Source: Candidatus Omnitrophota bacterium (GTDB lineage: Bacteria; Hinthialibacterota; Hinthialibacteria; Hinthialibacterales; Hinthialibacteraceae). From it: a DNA stretch of 43,103 bases. The notes under the pieces are model-generated. The model was not told where the DNA came from. It saw only the letters and a program-made list of their open reading frames with translations, and made no database searches. Both the position numbers and the translations under genes were made by a program. Positions 8,113 through 17,317 of the stretch are shown here, piece by piece. The first letter of the stretch is position 1; the number at the start of each line of letters is the position of its first letter. The DNA lies in NCBI GenBank assembly GCA_016934335.1, contig JAFGTC010000003.1, positions 1-43,103 on the forward strand, given 5' to 3'.

Positions 8113-11100
8113 ATGCAAAATACGGCGGCGGAATTCCCATCTTCAAGATCTCTTTCGAACGCGACGCCCGGCGAAACGGCGGCGTCACGGGTGAAATCCG
8201 TCTCCAGTTGGATCGTCCTCGCCGGTTTGATCGGATTGCTGGTTTGGGGAAGCCGGTATAATCCCTGGCTATGGAAGCGCATCGAATCGACGCCGCCCGG
8301 TTATGTTTCTCTGTGGATTTTTCTGATTGGCGCCGTGATTCTTTCCACGCGATTCGCCGATGGATTATGGAGCGCCTACCGGCGCGCCTGCCAGCGAATC
8401 TTCGATGGGCTCCTGAAGCGTCCCTGGTTAGGCGGCGCGGCGGTCATCGGCCTCAGCGCCTGCTTCTTCGGATATTTTCGCATTCAACGGGTGGACGCGG
8501 GAGACATCCTGGAGTGGATCATGGCGGGCAAACAGGGCAAAGCGTTTCTGGTCGAACATGCGCCGCTTGAAACGCTGATCCGCTGCTGGATTTCCGAGAT
8601 CCACCGCCTATGGCCCGCCGCCGACCTGATCGTTGTTTATAAAATCCTCATCTGTCTTTACGGGGGAATCTTCGTATGGGCAGTGCTCTGGTTCAGCGCC
8701 CGAATGGAGCGGCCTTATCGATTTCTCGCGCCTCTTTTCTTTTTTTCAAGTTCGGCGATGAGCGTCTATCTCGGCTATCTGGAGGTCTACGGCGCCGCCA
8801 ACCTCGCGCAAAGCGTCTTTTTACTGACTGCGCTTCAATGCTTTCTGGGAAAGCGATCGGCGGCCTCGGCTTCTTTCTGGCTGGGCCTGGCGCTGGCCAT
8901 GGGATTCTGGCACGGCGTTCTGCTGCCGGCCTATCTGTATCTGCTTTGGAAAATGCGGCGCGGCCTGCACGGCGTGGATTGGGTTCTGCAAGTTCTCCTG
9001 CTGATTCTTCCCACCCTATTGGCGCTCATTGGATTAATACCCTACGCCAATCCCTTCGCGGGGATCATCACGCGCCTGAGCGAACCTTCCGTGTTGATTC
9101 CCTTCAGCCCCTTCGCACACGCCATGGGATATACGCTCTGGGGGGCGAGGCATTTAGCGGATTGGGCGGCGGAAACGTTGTTGATCGCTCCCGTCGCGAT
9201 TGGATTACTGACCGGCCGTCTGTTATGCGATTTCAGCCGCATCAGGCTAATTTGGAAATCGGCCGCATTTCGATTTGCGCTGATCGCCTGCGCGGCCGGC
9301 TGCGCATTGGGATTTTTCTATCACCCCGTGTTAGGGTTCCCTCTGGATTGGGATCTATATACCTTTATGCATCCCTCATTCGCATTGTTTGGAGTCATGC
9401 TGATGAACGATATCGAACGAACGAGACTATGGCGAAAACGGTTGATCGCGCTGGCGCTGGCGGCGGCGGCGCTGGCCTCATGCTGGACGCTGCAGAACGC
9501 CTTGTTCTGGCGCTATCCCCTGCTGCTGTCCAAAGCGGGGCCGATAGTCAGCCCGTTCATCCCCGATTTTTATTACAAGAACATGCAGCGCGCCTTCGAG
9601 CGGAGCAATCAGGCCAATCTATATTGGCTGGCGGATCGCGCGCTGGAGGAGTCGCCGGAACTCTATCGAGAGATTCTGACCTTTATGGACGACTGGACGG
9701 TCTCCACCTTATCCCAACTCCCGCCGCTGGCCTTCGACTACCCCGGCTGGACGTGCGATTTGGCCTTACTGCCCGGGGGCGGAGATCGCGCGCTGATTTT
9801 CGATCGTCTGGGCCGCCTTTTCTTGTATGACGGCGCTGCGTTGAAATGGATTTTCGCGCCGAAAGAAGCTTTGCCCAGCCAAGTCGCGGCGGGGGACGTC
9901 GAAGCGGACGGATCGGCGATTCTTCTCTGCGAAGACGGGCGTCTGCTCCGCGTGGAGAAGGAAGTTCTCGAGCAGGGCGCGGCACACGGCCTGGTTTGGG
10001 GAGACCCGATCCAAGTCTGCGAGTTCCTGCCCGATTCGCCGTCGGAGCGAAATCTGCCGGTGCGAATGGTGGACGTCGCCGTGCGCTCCAGCGACGAGGC
10101 GATCTGCGCGGTCGATAATTTCAACCGCGTCTGGGACATAACAAGCAGGACGCTTTTATTGACGGGGCTGCCCTCCTACAATTTGACGCAGGCGCTCCAC
10201 TTCACCTACGACCGGCAGCCGGTCGTCATCGACGTCAACAACCAACTTTCCTATGATCGCGAAAAAGTCAAACTGCCTTTTCCAACCGCCTGGTTTCACC
10301 CCATCGTACGCGATTTTCTCTTTACGCCCGACGAACAGGGCCTCATGGTTCTCGATCTGAACGGCAACATCCATTACATGGGAGCGGCGCCCATTTATAA
10401 AAGCGTGGTGCTGCCGGGCGACATCGTCGACCGCTATGAAAAAATGGCCTACCTGGCCGGGCGCGACGCGCTGCTGCTGCTCGACAATCGCTGCCGTCTG
10501 CGCGAAGCGGGATTGGATGCGGACGGATCGACGGCCCGGCAAAAAATCAGCAGCATGATCGACGCCGGAAGTTTCGGGACGGCGTTCAACATTCTCAGCG
10601 TGCTCTGGCGGCGTTCGAGCATCTTCACGCCCATCTGCTATGAAATGATGGACACCGAAATCATCCGCGACATCCCCGGCGCCATGATGTACCGGCCGGA
10701 GGACGCCATCTCCATGTATGTCGACCTGCTGCCCGTGGAAGACGATTTGTCCATACTCATAGACCGGTGGGGGCGATTGACGGCGTATAACAAAGGCGTG
10801 CTCTTTTTACTGGAGGGAACCGGCCTGGCCTCCTGGCCGCGCACGGAAGCGATCGACGGCGCCCTGGCGGACGGGCGGGTGTTTTTCTTGTGCAAGGATG
10901 GGACGGTATGGCGTTATGAGTTCAACCGGTTCTTCGGCGAGCAGACCTCCCCGTTTCAGCGGACGCCGTCGCTCTGGCAAAATCTCAAGGATTACGGCGA
11001 AGAAGAACAGTGGATCGGCGTTGAAGACGCCGGCGGCGGCCGCGAACTGATCGCCATGTCAGCCAAGGGCAAAGCGCTGCGCCTGCCGATTGACGGCGGC

Positions 11101-11493
11101 GCTCCCCGGGAAGAATTTTCGATTCCCGGATTATCGAAGCCCGTATTTGATTTCGATTACAGGGATGCGCCGGACGGCTTTTCCGTCGCTTATACATCGG
11201 ATGACGGCCCCGCCTATGTCTATACATCGCACGACCAAATGACGCATGAGGCGCCGAACAGTTACTTCGGCTGGCCGGTGATCAGCGACATCCGCTTTTC
11301 AAAAGGGGATGACATCGTCCTGCTCGACAAGTACGGCGTGATCCACCAGTACGATTCGGTCTACCGTTTTTCCGGAAAGCCCTATTCAGTGATTATGGAC
11401 GCCGTCGCGCTGCGCTTCCTTCCTTCCGGCGGCCGCGCGCAGTGGCTGCGCAGCAATGGAGAGATTCAGACGCTGCGCGTGCGCGAATTTTAA
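8113..11493 (+). CDS. Polytopic membrane protein fused to a beta-propeller domain
   Basis: 1126 residues, family not recognised. After a short cytosolic tail the first half (about residues 30-480) holds roughly a dozen membrane segments with acidic loop motifs such as VDAGDILEWI, an arrangement like that of GT-C-type or Dol-P-Man-dependent glycosyltransferases; this is a resemblance only. The second half (about 540-1126) is soluble and built from repeated blades of the form D-x-x-G-x-hydrophobic (for example IFDRLGRLFLYDG, LIDRWGRLTAYNKG, LLDKYGVIHQYDS), which suggests a beta-propeller outside the membrane. The start ATG at 8113 has only a weak SD (GGTGAT). A gap of 411 bases separates it from the Mrp operon, so co-transcription is doubtful. 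Confidence 0.8.
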   Translation: MQNTAAEFPSSRSLSNATPGETAASRVKSVSSWIVLAGLIGLLVWGSRYNPWLWKRIESTPPGYVSLWIFLIGAVILSTRFADGLWSAYRRACQRIFDGLLKRPWLGGAAVIGLSACFFGYFRIQRVDAGDILEWIMAGKQGKAFLVEHAPLETLIRCWISEIHRLWPAADLIVVYKILICLYGGIFVWAVLWFSARMERPYRFLAPLFFFSSSAMSVYLGYLEVYGAANLAQSVFLLTALQCFLGKRSAASASFWLGLALAMGFWHGVLLPAYLYLLWKMRRGLHGVDWVLQVLLLILPTLLALIGLIPYANPFAGIITRLSEPSVLIPFSPFAHAMGYTLWGARHLADWAAETLLIAPVAIGLLTGRLLCDFSRIRLIWKSAAFRFALIACAAGCALGFFYHPVLGFPLDWDLYTFMHPSFALFGVMLMNDIERTRLWRKRLIALALAAAALASCWTLQNALFWRYPLLLSKAGPIVSPFIPDFYYKNMQRAFERSNQANLYWLADRALEESPELYREILTFMDDWTVSTLSQLPPLAFDYPGWTCDLALLPGGGDRALIFDRLGRLFLYDGAALKWIFAPKEALPSQVAAGDVEADGSAILLCEDGRLLRVEKEVLEQGAAHGLVWGDPIQVCEFLPDSPSERNLPVRMVDVAVRSSDEAICAVDNFNRVWDITSRTLLLTGLPSYNLTQALHFTYDRQPVVIDVNNQLSYDREKVKLPFPTAWFHPIVRDFLFTPDEQGLMVLDLNGNIHYMGAAPIYKSVVLPGDIVDRYEKMAYLAGRDALLLLDNRCRLREAGLDADGSTARQKISSMIDAGSFGTAFNILSVLWRRSSIFTPICYEMMDTEIIRDIPGAMMYRPEDAISMYVDLLPVEDDLSILIDRWGRLTAYNKGVLFLLEGTGLASWPRTEAIDGALADGRVFFLCKDGTVWRYEFNRFFGEQTSPFQRTPSLWQNLKDYGEEEQWIGVEDAGGGRELIAMSAKGKALRLPIDGGAPREEFSIPGLSKPVFDFDYRDAPDGFSVAYTSDDGPAYVYTSHDQMTHEAPNSYFGWPVISDIRFSKGDDIVLLDKYGVIHQYDSVYRFSGKPYSVIMDAVALRFLPSGGRAQWLRSNGEIQTLRVREF

Positions 11494-11904
11494 ACGGACC
11501 ATTCATGCTTGGATGAGTCATCGTTCATTCAAAGAGTGCGGAGGTTGAATCCCGGAGAAGGCAAGCCCCGACAGCACGTTGTCATTGAATTTGAGAAAAA
11601 GATTCATGATAGTATTGCCGTAAGATATCGAGTTGATGCGTCCAATATGTGGAGAGCGATGCAGACCGTCATTTCAGGATGAAGTAGAAAACCATCATTT
11701 TTTTGCCCAGCATTCCCTTTTGACGCCGGATAATGTAGGTATACTTTCTACCTGTCTGGAATCATGAAAATTTACATCATGTAGAAACAAGAGAGATTAT
11801 CTTTTATCTACAATTGCTTTTTGGTTTTGCAACGACCTTACACAAAAAACATCTCCTGAGAAAATCCATCTTACGCCGAAAACCTTTTTAAAGGAATTTT
11901 CGAT
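11494..11904. other. Intergenic region upstream of the Mrp operon
   Basis: 411 bases without a gene, AT-rich towards its right end. It carries TTGACG (11720-11725) and TATACT (11740-11745), but the 14-base spacer is too short for an ordinary promoter. Several TTCTAC/GTAGAA elements (around 11745, 11782 and 11815) form short inverted repeats, so a structured or regulated leader is possible. I cannot identify a riboswitch by eye. Confidence 0.4.
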
Positions 11905-14133
11905 TTGGTGAAGTTTCGCACTTCTTGTTATAGTCTTTCGGGCGCCAGCGCCGTTTTATGCATTTTCGCCATATGGGCTTCCATGAACTTGGATGCGCCT
12001 TATTACCTTGCGTTCGATTGGCTTCCTAAGGTTGGCTTACGAATCAGTTTTCGCGTCGATTCGTTTTCGCTGTTTTTCGTCACCCTCATTTGCGGGATCG
12101 GTTCATTAGTCTTCTTTTTCTGCGCCGGCTATCTTCCCGGCGACAAATCCCGATCCCGAACGCTCAGCATTTTGCTGCTATTCACATTGAGCATGCTGGG
12201 ATTGGTCTTATCCGACAATGTATTACTCCTATTTATTTTCTGGGAATTCACAACGATAACGTCGTTCTTTTTAGTGGGAGCGAAATGCGAGAAGAAAGAA
12301 GCGAGAGAAGCGGCGCTTCAAGCGCTTTTGGTCACCGTTGCGGGAGGCATGGCGCTGCTGGTCGCCATCCTTCTTTTATTCATGGCGGCGGGAACGCTTG
12401 AACTTTCGTCGTTGGAAGCAAACCGCCAATTGATCCAAGACAGTCCATTGTATCCGGTCATTCTGATTCTCATCGCCGCCGGGGCGTTTACAAAATCCGC
12501 TCAGTTTCCTTTTCATTTCTGGCTGCCCGGCGCAATGACGGCGCCGAGTCCCGTCAGTGCGTTTCTGCACTCGGCGACCATGGTGAAAGCGGGAATCTAT
12601 CTGCTGGCGCGCTTCCACCCCATCCTGGGCGAGACGGTTTTGTGGCATGATCTGCTCATTGGAATTGGCGCCGCCACCATGATCGTGGGAGCGAGTTTGG
12701 CGCTCGCCAGAACCGACATCAAAGCTCTTCTAGCCTATACCACCGTAAGCGCACTGGGGATGCTTACATTTTTATTGGGTCTCGGAACGACGCTTGCCAT
12801 GAAGGCGGCGCTTGTGTTTCTGCTGGTTCACGCCTGCTATAAAGCGGCTCTTTTTATGGTCGCCGGCTCAATTGAAAAACTGGCGGGGACGCGGGATCTG
12901 GATCGGCTCCACAGCCTGGGGAAAATGTCGCCGGCTTTATGGTGCGCCGCGGCTTTACCGGCGTTGTCCATGTGCGGCCTCCCTCCCATGCTGGGCTTCA
13001 TCGGCAAAGAACTGATTTATGAAGCCAAGTTAATCGCACCCACGATCGATGAATTGTTTCTCTTGATTGGATTCACCGCGAATGCGCTGACCGTCACGGC
13101 GGCGCTTCTGGCCGCCGTGAAGCCGTTCATCCCTCGAACGATGGACAGCCCGCCGAAAAGAAAACTGACGCTTCCCTTGCTGGCGCCTCCCATCATCCTG
13201 GGAATCGTGAGCCTTGCATGCGGTCTTTTTCCAACCTGGGTTGGAGACAACCTTTTAGAGCCCAGTTTTCAAGCCCTGAAAGGCGAGCCTTCGCAGATCA
13301 AACTCAAACTATGGCATGGCGTCAATCCTGTTTTCATATTGAGCGTTCTTACGCTTGTTACCGGGGCGCTTATTTATTGGATTCATTCTTATTTCGCCCG
13401 AATGGTTTCTGTTGTGGAGCGATGGTCGTCGCCATTCGCCCCGGAACGATTGTATGCTCAATTGGTAAAACGATTTGTGCAATTCGCTTCGCTTCAAACA
13501 CGCCTGGCGCAAAATGGAAGTCTTAATTTCTACCTCACTGTAACGTTGTGCTTCGCTTCCTTGCTGCTGGCGGCGGCGTTCTTTTCTTTACCCGAAAAAG
13601 CCGTGGATTTGTCGCTTCTGATTCATTTGAAGACGTCGCTCATCATATTGGGCGCGGCGGCGGCCGCCGTGCTGTCCATTCGCGCTCAATCCATGTTGGA
13701 AGCCGTTCTTCTGTTGGGCGTAGTCGGTCTTGGCGTCACTCTGTTTTTTGTTTTTTACGGGGCGCCGGATTTAGCGCTGACTCAATTTTTAGTCGAATTG
13801 CTGCTGCTGGTTCTCATCGCCTCCATTTGGTCTCGCCTGCCGGCCTTCAGGCCGGATACGCCAAAGAGAGAGAAGCGCCGCGATCTTTTTGCAGCCTGCA
13901 TTTTGGGCGTTTTTCTGAGTTACTTTGTCTTGCAAGCCGTTTTTCTGAATGAGCACAACGCCATTTCGGAATTTTATGCGCAGAATGCAGCAACCGAGGC
14001 GTTTGGACGAAACGTAGTGAATGTGATTCTGGTCGATTTTCGCGCTTTGGATACTATGGGCGAAATTACGGTTTTAGCGATTGCGATGATGGGGATCATG
14101 AGTTTATTAAAAACAAGGAAAACGAAAAGATGA
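11905..14133 (+). CDS. mnhA: Mrp-type Na+/H+ antiporter subunit A
   Basis: 742 residues. This is the large subunit of the Mrp (Mnh/Sha) multi-subunit cation/proton antiporter, related to NuoL of complex I. About 20 membrane helices. Diagnostic features are the conserved helix-5 glutamate at Glu114 in FIFWEFTTITSFFLVGAK, the block PFHFWLPGAMTAPSPVSAFL, and a C-terminal MbhE-like part with VDFRALDTMGEITVLAIA. The start codon is TTG at 11905, 9 bases after the SD AAGGA (11891-11895); GTG at 11908 is a near alternative. It is somewhat shorter than typical MrpA (about 800 residues), mainly at the N-terminus. First gene of a seven-gene operon whose reading frames touch or overlap. Confidence 0.95.
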   Translation: MVKFRTSCYSLSGASAVLCIFAIWASMNLDAPYYLAFDWLPKVGLRISFRVDSFSLFFVTLICGIGSLVFFFCAGYLPGDKSRSRTLSILLLFTLSMLGLVLSDNVLLLFIFWEFTTITSFFLVGAKCEKKEAREAALQALLVTVAGGMALLVAILLLFMAAGTLELSSLEANRQLIQDSPLYPVILILIAAGAFTKSAQFPFHFWLPGAMTAPSPVSAFLHSATMVKAGIYLLARFHPILGETVLWHDLLIGIGAATMIVGASLALARTDIKALLAYTTVSALGMLTFLLGLGTTLAMKAALVFLLVHACYKAALFMVAGSIEKLAGTRDLDRLHSLGKMSPALWCAAALPALSMCGLPPMLGFIGKELIYEAKLIAPTIDELFLLIGFTANALTVTAALLAAVKPFIPRTMDSPPKRKLTLPLLAPPIILGIVSLACGLFPTWVGDNLLEPSFQALKGEPSQIKLKLWHGVNPVFILSVLTLVTGALIYWIHSYFARMVSVVERWSSPFAPERLYAQLVKRFVQFASLQTRLAQNGSLNFYLTVTLCFASLLLAAAFFSLPEKAVDLSLLIHLKTSLIILGAAAAAVLSIRAQSMLEAVLLLGVVGLGVTLFFVFYGAPDLALTQFLVELLLLVLIASIWSRLPAFRPDTPKREKRRDLFAACILGVFLSYFVLQAVFLNEHNAISEFYAQNAATEAFGRNVVNVILVDFRALDTMGEITVLAIAMMGIMSLLKTRKTKR

Positions 14134-14558
14134 GCCCTTTTTTGCTGCGAACATCCGTGAAGTTCATCGCTCCCATTCAGCTGGCGCTGGCTCTCTATTT
14201 TCTTCTCCGCGGGCACAATGAACCGGGCGGCGGCTTTATTGGAGGCCTGGCGGCAGCGTCGGCGGTGCTTCTTTATGGGTTAAGTTTCGGGATTCAGGAA
14301 GTCGAATCGAAATTGCCGGTTTCATGGTTTTCATTCGCGCTGTTCGGATTGAGTTTAGCCGTCTTCAGCGCGTTCATCAGCGTCTTTGTCAACCAGCCTT
14401 TTTTCACGGGAATATGGGGGCCGGAACTGTACGCGCCGCTTGTGGGGAAATTGAAGTTGGGAACTGTTCTTCTATTCGACATCGGCGTGTTTTGTCTTGT
14501 GATGGGCTTCGGCGTCGGCCTGGGATTCACTTTTTTCGCCAAGGAGGCCGAACGATGA
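14130..14558 (+). CDS. mnhB: Mrp antiporter subunit B
   Basis: 142 residues, four membrane helices. The motif RGHNEPGGGFIGGL is diagnostic for MnhB. Its ATG overlaps the mnhA stop (ATGA), so translation is probably coupled, with AAGGA inside mnhA as the ribosome site. It is part of the membrane complex with MnhA, C and D; the partner subunits are all encoded downstream in the standard order. Confidence 0.95.
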   Translation: MSPFLLRTSVKFIAPIQLALALYFLLRGHNEPGGGFIGGLAAASAVLLYGLSFGIQEVESKLPVSWFSFALFGLSLAVFSAFISVFVNQPFFTGIWGPELYAPLVGKLKLGTVLLFDIGVFCLVMGFGVGLGFTFFAKEAER

Positions 14559-14890
14559 TCATCGCCTCGTTCATCGGCCTGCTTTACATCGCAGGCTTTT
14601 ATCTTCTTCTGCGCCGCAGCCTGGTTAGAGCGGCGATTGGAGCGCTCCTGCTCGGCCACGCCGCGAATCTATTGATCTTTGTTTCAGGGGGATTGTCGGC
14701 GGGGGCTCCCATTATCCGCGAGGGAGAGGACTCGCTTATTTCGCCATATCCCGATCCGCTGCCGCAAGCCCTTGTCCTCACGGCCATTGTCATCGGGCTG
14801 GGCGTAAGCGCCTACTTGCTTGCGCTTATTCATCGAACGGCGGAAATTGCCGGCGGAGACGATATGGACGACTTGAAGGAGGAGGAATGA
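14555..14890 (+). CDS. mnhC: Mrp antiporter subunit C
   Basis: 111 residues, a NuoK-like protein of three helices. The start is ATG 14555, overlapping the mnhB stop as ATGA, with a perfect SD AAGGAGG at 14541-14547. The frame is open upstream inside mnhB but that part is not coding. Diagnostic blocks are LLGHAANLLIF and DPLPQALVLTAIVIGLG. The length agrees with the family (about 113). Confidence 0.95.
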   Translation: MIIASFIGLLYIAGFYLLLRRSLVRAAIGALLLGHAANLLIFVSGGLSAGAPIIREGEDSLISPYPDPLPQALVLTAIVIGLGVSAYLLALIHRTAEIAGGDDMDDLKEEE

Positions 14891-16380
14891 ACAGTAACCT
14901 TCTCATTCTTCCAGCAATCGTCCCGTTCGTCTTTGCGCTGGTGATGTTATGGCTTCGCGGCAGGGAAGGCGCCGCGCGATATCTAGCTTTACTATCGGGC
15001 GTCATCCAATCGATCGTCGCGGCGCTTCTATTCAAACTAGTATTATCCGAGGGAACTCAAACGCTTGAAATCGGCGGCTGGGAAGCTCCGTTTGGAATCA
15101 CCTTTGTCGCTGATCTGCTCAGCGCGAGTTTAGCGCTGGTCACCTCATTCGTCTCGCTGGCCATAGCGCTTTATATCTCTGTGGAGAAAGACGAACCGAT
15201 TACGCACCCATTTACGCTCCCCTTGCTTCAACTCTTGCTGTCCAGCGTGTACGGTGCGTTCCTTACGGGAGATCTCTTCAATCTTTTTGTCTGGTTCGAA
15301 GTCATGCTGATTACCTCGTTCGTTCTGCTTTCATTCGGCGACGCCAAGCAGGCGATTGGAGGCGCGATCAAATATGTTCTGCTCAACCTTGTCTCATCCG
15401 TTCTTTTTCTGACGGCCATCGGTTTGCTCTATGGAAAAACGGGTACGTTGAACTTCGCGCATATTGCCGCGAGAGTGGGTCATTTAAGCAATGAGCCCCT
15501 GCTGATCGGCGCCGCGACGCTTTTGTTTTGCGCCTTTTCCATCAAAGCGGCTCTTTTCCCCGTGCATTTTTGGCTGCCCGCGTCCTATCACCACACGCCC
15601 GCCTTCGTTTCCGCGACATTCGGCGGTCTTCTGACCAAGGTCGGCGTTTACGCGATGATTCGCACGTTTACGTTGGTGTTTCCCCTTCAAGGGACATGGC
15701 TGCAAACGGCGCTGTGGATCATCTCGATAGCCACCATGCTGTTCGGGGTGTTGGGAGCGGCGTCGCAGATGAATTTTCGCCGCATATTATCCTTCCATAT
15801 TATCAGTCAAATCGGGTATATGACATTAGGGCTCGCCTTGTGGAGCCCCTTGGCGTTGTCCGCCGCCGTGTTCTACCTTCTTCATCATATTATTGCGAAA
15901 ACCAACCTCTTTCTTTTTGGCGGACTGGCGGCGAGATTATGCGGTTCAGACGATCTGCGCAAACAAGGAGGGCTGTACAGCAGCCATTTACCAACGGCGA
16001 TTTTATTTCTCATTCCGGCGCTCTCTCTCGCCGGCATGCCTCCCTTATCCGGATTTTTCGCCAAACTGCTGGTGCTCCAAGCGGCGCTGGAAGCGCATTC
16101 GTTAATTTCCGTCATATGTATGCTCTTGGTTGGGCTTGCAACCATGTATTCCATGATCAAAATTTGGTCCGAAGCGTTTTGGAAGCCTGCGCCGGCGGAC
16201 GCCGTCCGCCCGTCTAATCGCACCCCATCCGCGGGGGCTTATTTGGGCGTCGCCTATTTGGCTTTATTCACAGTTTTCATCGGCGTAGGCGCCGGTTATG
16301 TTTTTCCGATTTGCGAACGAATAGCAGGCGAACTACTCGACCAAGGCTGTTACATCCACGCCGTGCTGGGAGAACGATAA
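14887..16380 (+). CDS. mnhD: Mrp antiporter subunit D
   Basis: 497 residues, a NuoN/NuoM-like proton channel subunit with about 14 helices. Conserved acidic helix FNLFVWFEVMLITSFVLLS, the segment ALFPVHFWLPASYHHTPAFV, and LSLAGMPPLSGFFAKLLV. It starts by ATGA overlap with mnhC, behind AGGAGGAGG. Length matches the family. Together with MnhA it provides the antiport pathway. Confidence 0.96.
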   Translation: MNSNLLILPAIVPFVFALVMLWLRGREGAARYLALLSGVIQSIVAALLFKLVLSEGTQTLEIGGWEAPFGITFVADLLSASLALVTSFVSLAIALYISVEKDEPITHPFTLPLLQLLLSSVYGAFLTGDLFNLFVWFEVMLITSFVLLSFGDAKQAIGGAIKYVLLNLVSSVLFLTAIGLLYGKTGTLNFAHIAARVGHLSNEPLLIGAATLLFCAFSIKAALFPVHFWLPASYHHTPAFVSATFGGLLTKVGVYAMIRTFTLVFPLQGTWLQTALWIISIATMLFGVLGAASQMNFRRILSFHIISQIGYMTLGLALWSPLALSAAVFYLLHHIIAKTNLFLFGGLAARLCGSDDLRKQGGLYSSHLPTAILFLIPALSLAGMPPLSGFFAKLLVLQAALEAHSLISVICMLLVGLATMYSMIKIWSEAFWKPAPADAVRPSNRTPSAGAYLGVAYLALFTVFIGVGAGYVFPICERIAGELLDQGCYIHAVLGER

Positions 16381-16381
16381 G

Positions 16382-16720
16382 ATGAAGAGATTCGTCATCG
16401 TGCGCTGGGCGCTCTTTGCCGGCTATTATTTTGGCGATCTCGTTCAAGCCAATCTCCGGCTTGCAAGAGATCTTGTATCCACGAAAGCCGCCTTTTCATC
16501 TACACTGCATCCGCTCCAGGTTCGCCCCATGAAGGACAGCCAGTTATTCGCGCTCGCCAATCTTATTTCTATAACGCCTGGAACCTTGACGGTCGATGTC
16601 TCGGAGGATCGGCGCACCTTGCTCGTTCATCTGCTCTATGAAGATTCGGCGCAGGTTTTGGAGACGGTTTTTCTTCCGCGCTTCTATGAACAAATACTGG
16701 GAGAAGAAAGAGATGGATAA
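16382..16720 (+). CDS. mnhE: Mrp antiporter subunit E, short form
   Basis: 112 residues. The C-terminal MnhE core is clear (LANLISITPGTLTVDVSEDRR, then LLVHLLYE). Typical MnhE has about 158 residues with two N-terminal membrane helices before this core; here the first about 45-50 residues are absent and only one weakly hydrophobic stretch (VRWALFAGYYFGDLV) remains. The frame starts one base after the mnhD stop, so no upstream extension is possible without entering mnhD. It is either a natural short form or an old deletion. Overlaps mnhF by 8 bases. Confidence 0.88.
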   Translation: MKRFVIVRWALFAGYYFGDLVQANLRLARDLVSTKAAFSSTLHPLQVRPMKDSQLFALANLISITPGTLTVDVSEDRRTLLVHLLYEDSAQVLETVFLPRFYEQILGEERDG

Positions 16721-16979
16721 CGCAGCCTTACTTGTTGCGAACCTGATGCTTTGCGCAGCGGGGCTTCTCTCCATCGTTCGGATATTCATCGGCCCCGCCC
16801 CGGTCGACCGAGCGATTGGACTTGAGGTATTTACGCTCGCAGGGATCGCGTTAATCGCGACTCACGGAATGCAAACCAACGTGGAATTCTATTATGATTT
16901 GCTGATTCTCTGGGCGCTATTGGCGTTTGCGTCGACATCCGCGCTGGGTCTTTATTTGAAGCGGAGCAAATTACGATGA
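16713..16979 (+). CDS. mnhF: Mrp antiporter subunit F
   Basis: 88 residues, three helices. MnhF hallmark segments: RIFIGPAPVDRAIGLEVF and a central YYDLLILWALLAF. The start ATG at 16713 lies inside the end of mnhE; the longer open frame upstream is not coding because it lies within mnhE in another frame. Length agrees with the family (about 90-97). Confidence 0.93.
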   Translation: MDNAALLVANLMLCAAGLLSIVRIFIGPAPVDRAIGLEVFTLAGIALIATHGMQTNVEFYYDLLILWALLAFASTSALGLYLKRSKLR

Positions 16980-17317
16980 CAGTTCTAATCTCTCTATTTC
17001 TCTTACTCGGGGCGTTTCTTTTCTTGTTGGCGGCGATTGGGATTCTCCGTCTTCCTGACGCCTTAAGCCGCATGCACGCCGCGTCAAAAGGCTCTTCGCT
17101 GGGAGTGTGTTTTATTTTGACGGCGTGCGCGTTGACGCATGCTTCACTGAGCGCCGCTCTGAAATCGCTCATTGTCATGCTGGCGGTGTTTCTGACCCTG
17201 CCTGTCGCGACTCATCTTTTAGCGCGCGCCAGTATGCAGGGAGATGAACTAGAGAGTCTTCGCGAGAATAAAGAGCGAGGCCGCTGCCGTCAGGCTTCCG
17301 CCGATTGCCAGGAATAG
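16976..17317 (+). CDS. mnhG: Mrp antiporter subunit G
   Basis: 113 residues, three helices. Diagnostic block AAIGILRLPDALSRMHAASKG followed by LGVCFILTACAL. ATGA overlap with mnhF. Last gene of the operon; its final 28 bases overlap the 3' end of the convergent larA gene, so there is no room for an ordinary terminator between them. With this gene the full set A to G is present, which is required for activity in studied Mrp systems (Na+ efflux, pH homeostasis). Confidence 0.94.
   Translation: MTVLISLFLLLGAFLFLLAAIGILRLPDALSRMHAASKGSSLGVCFILTACALTHASLSAALKSLIVMLAVFLTLPVATHLLARASMQGDELESLRENKERGRCRQASADCQE

Noticed and set aside
11520..11600. T-arm-like stretch GGTTGAATCCCGG near 11545, considered as a tRNA
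   Set aside because: No acceptor stem or anticodon arm can be drawn around it.
11720..11745. TTGACG and TATACT as an Mrp operon promoter
   Set aside because: The spacer is only 14 bases; too short for a normal sigma70 promoter.
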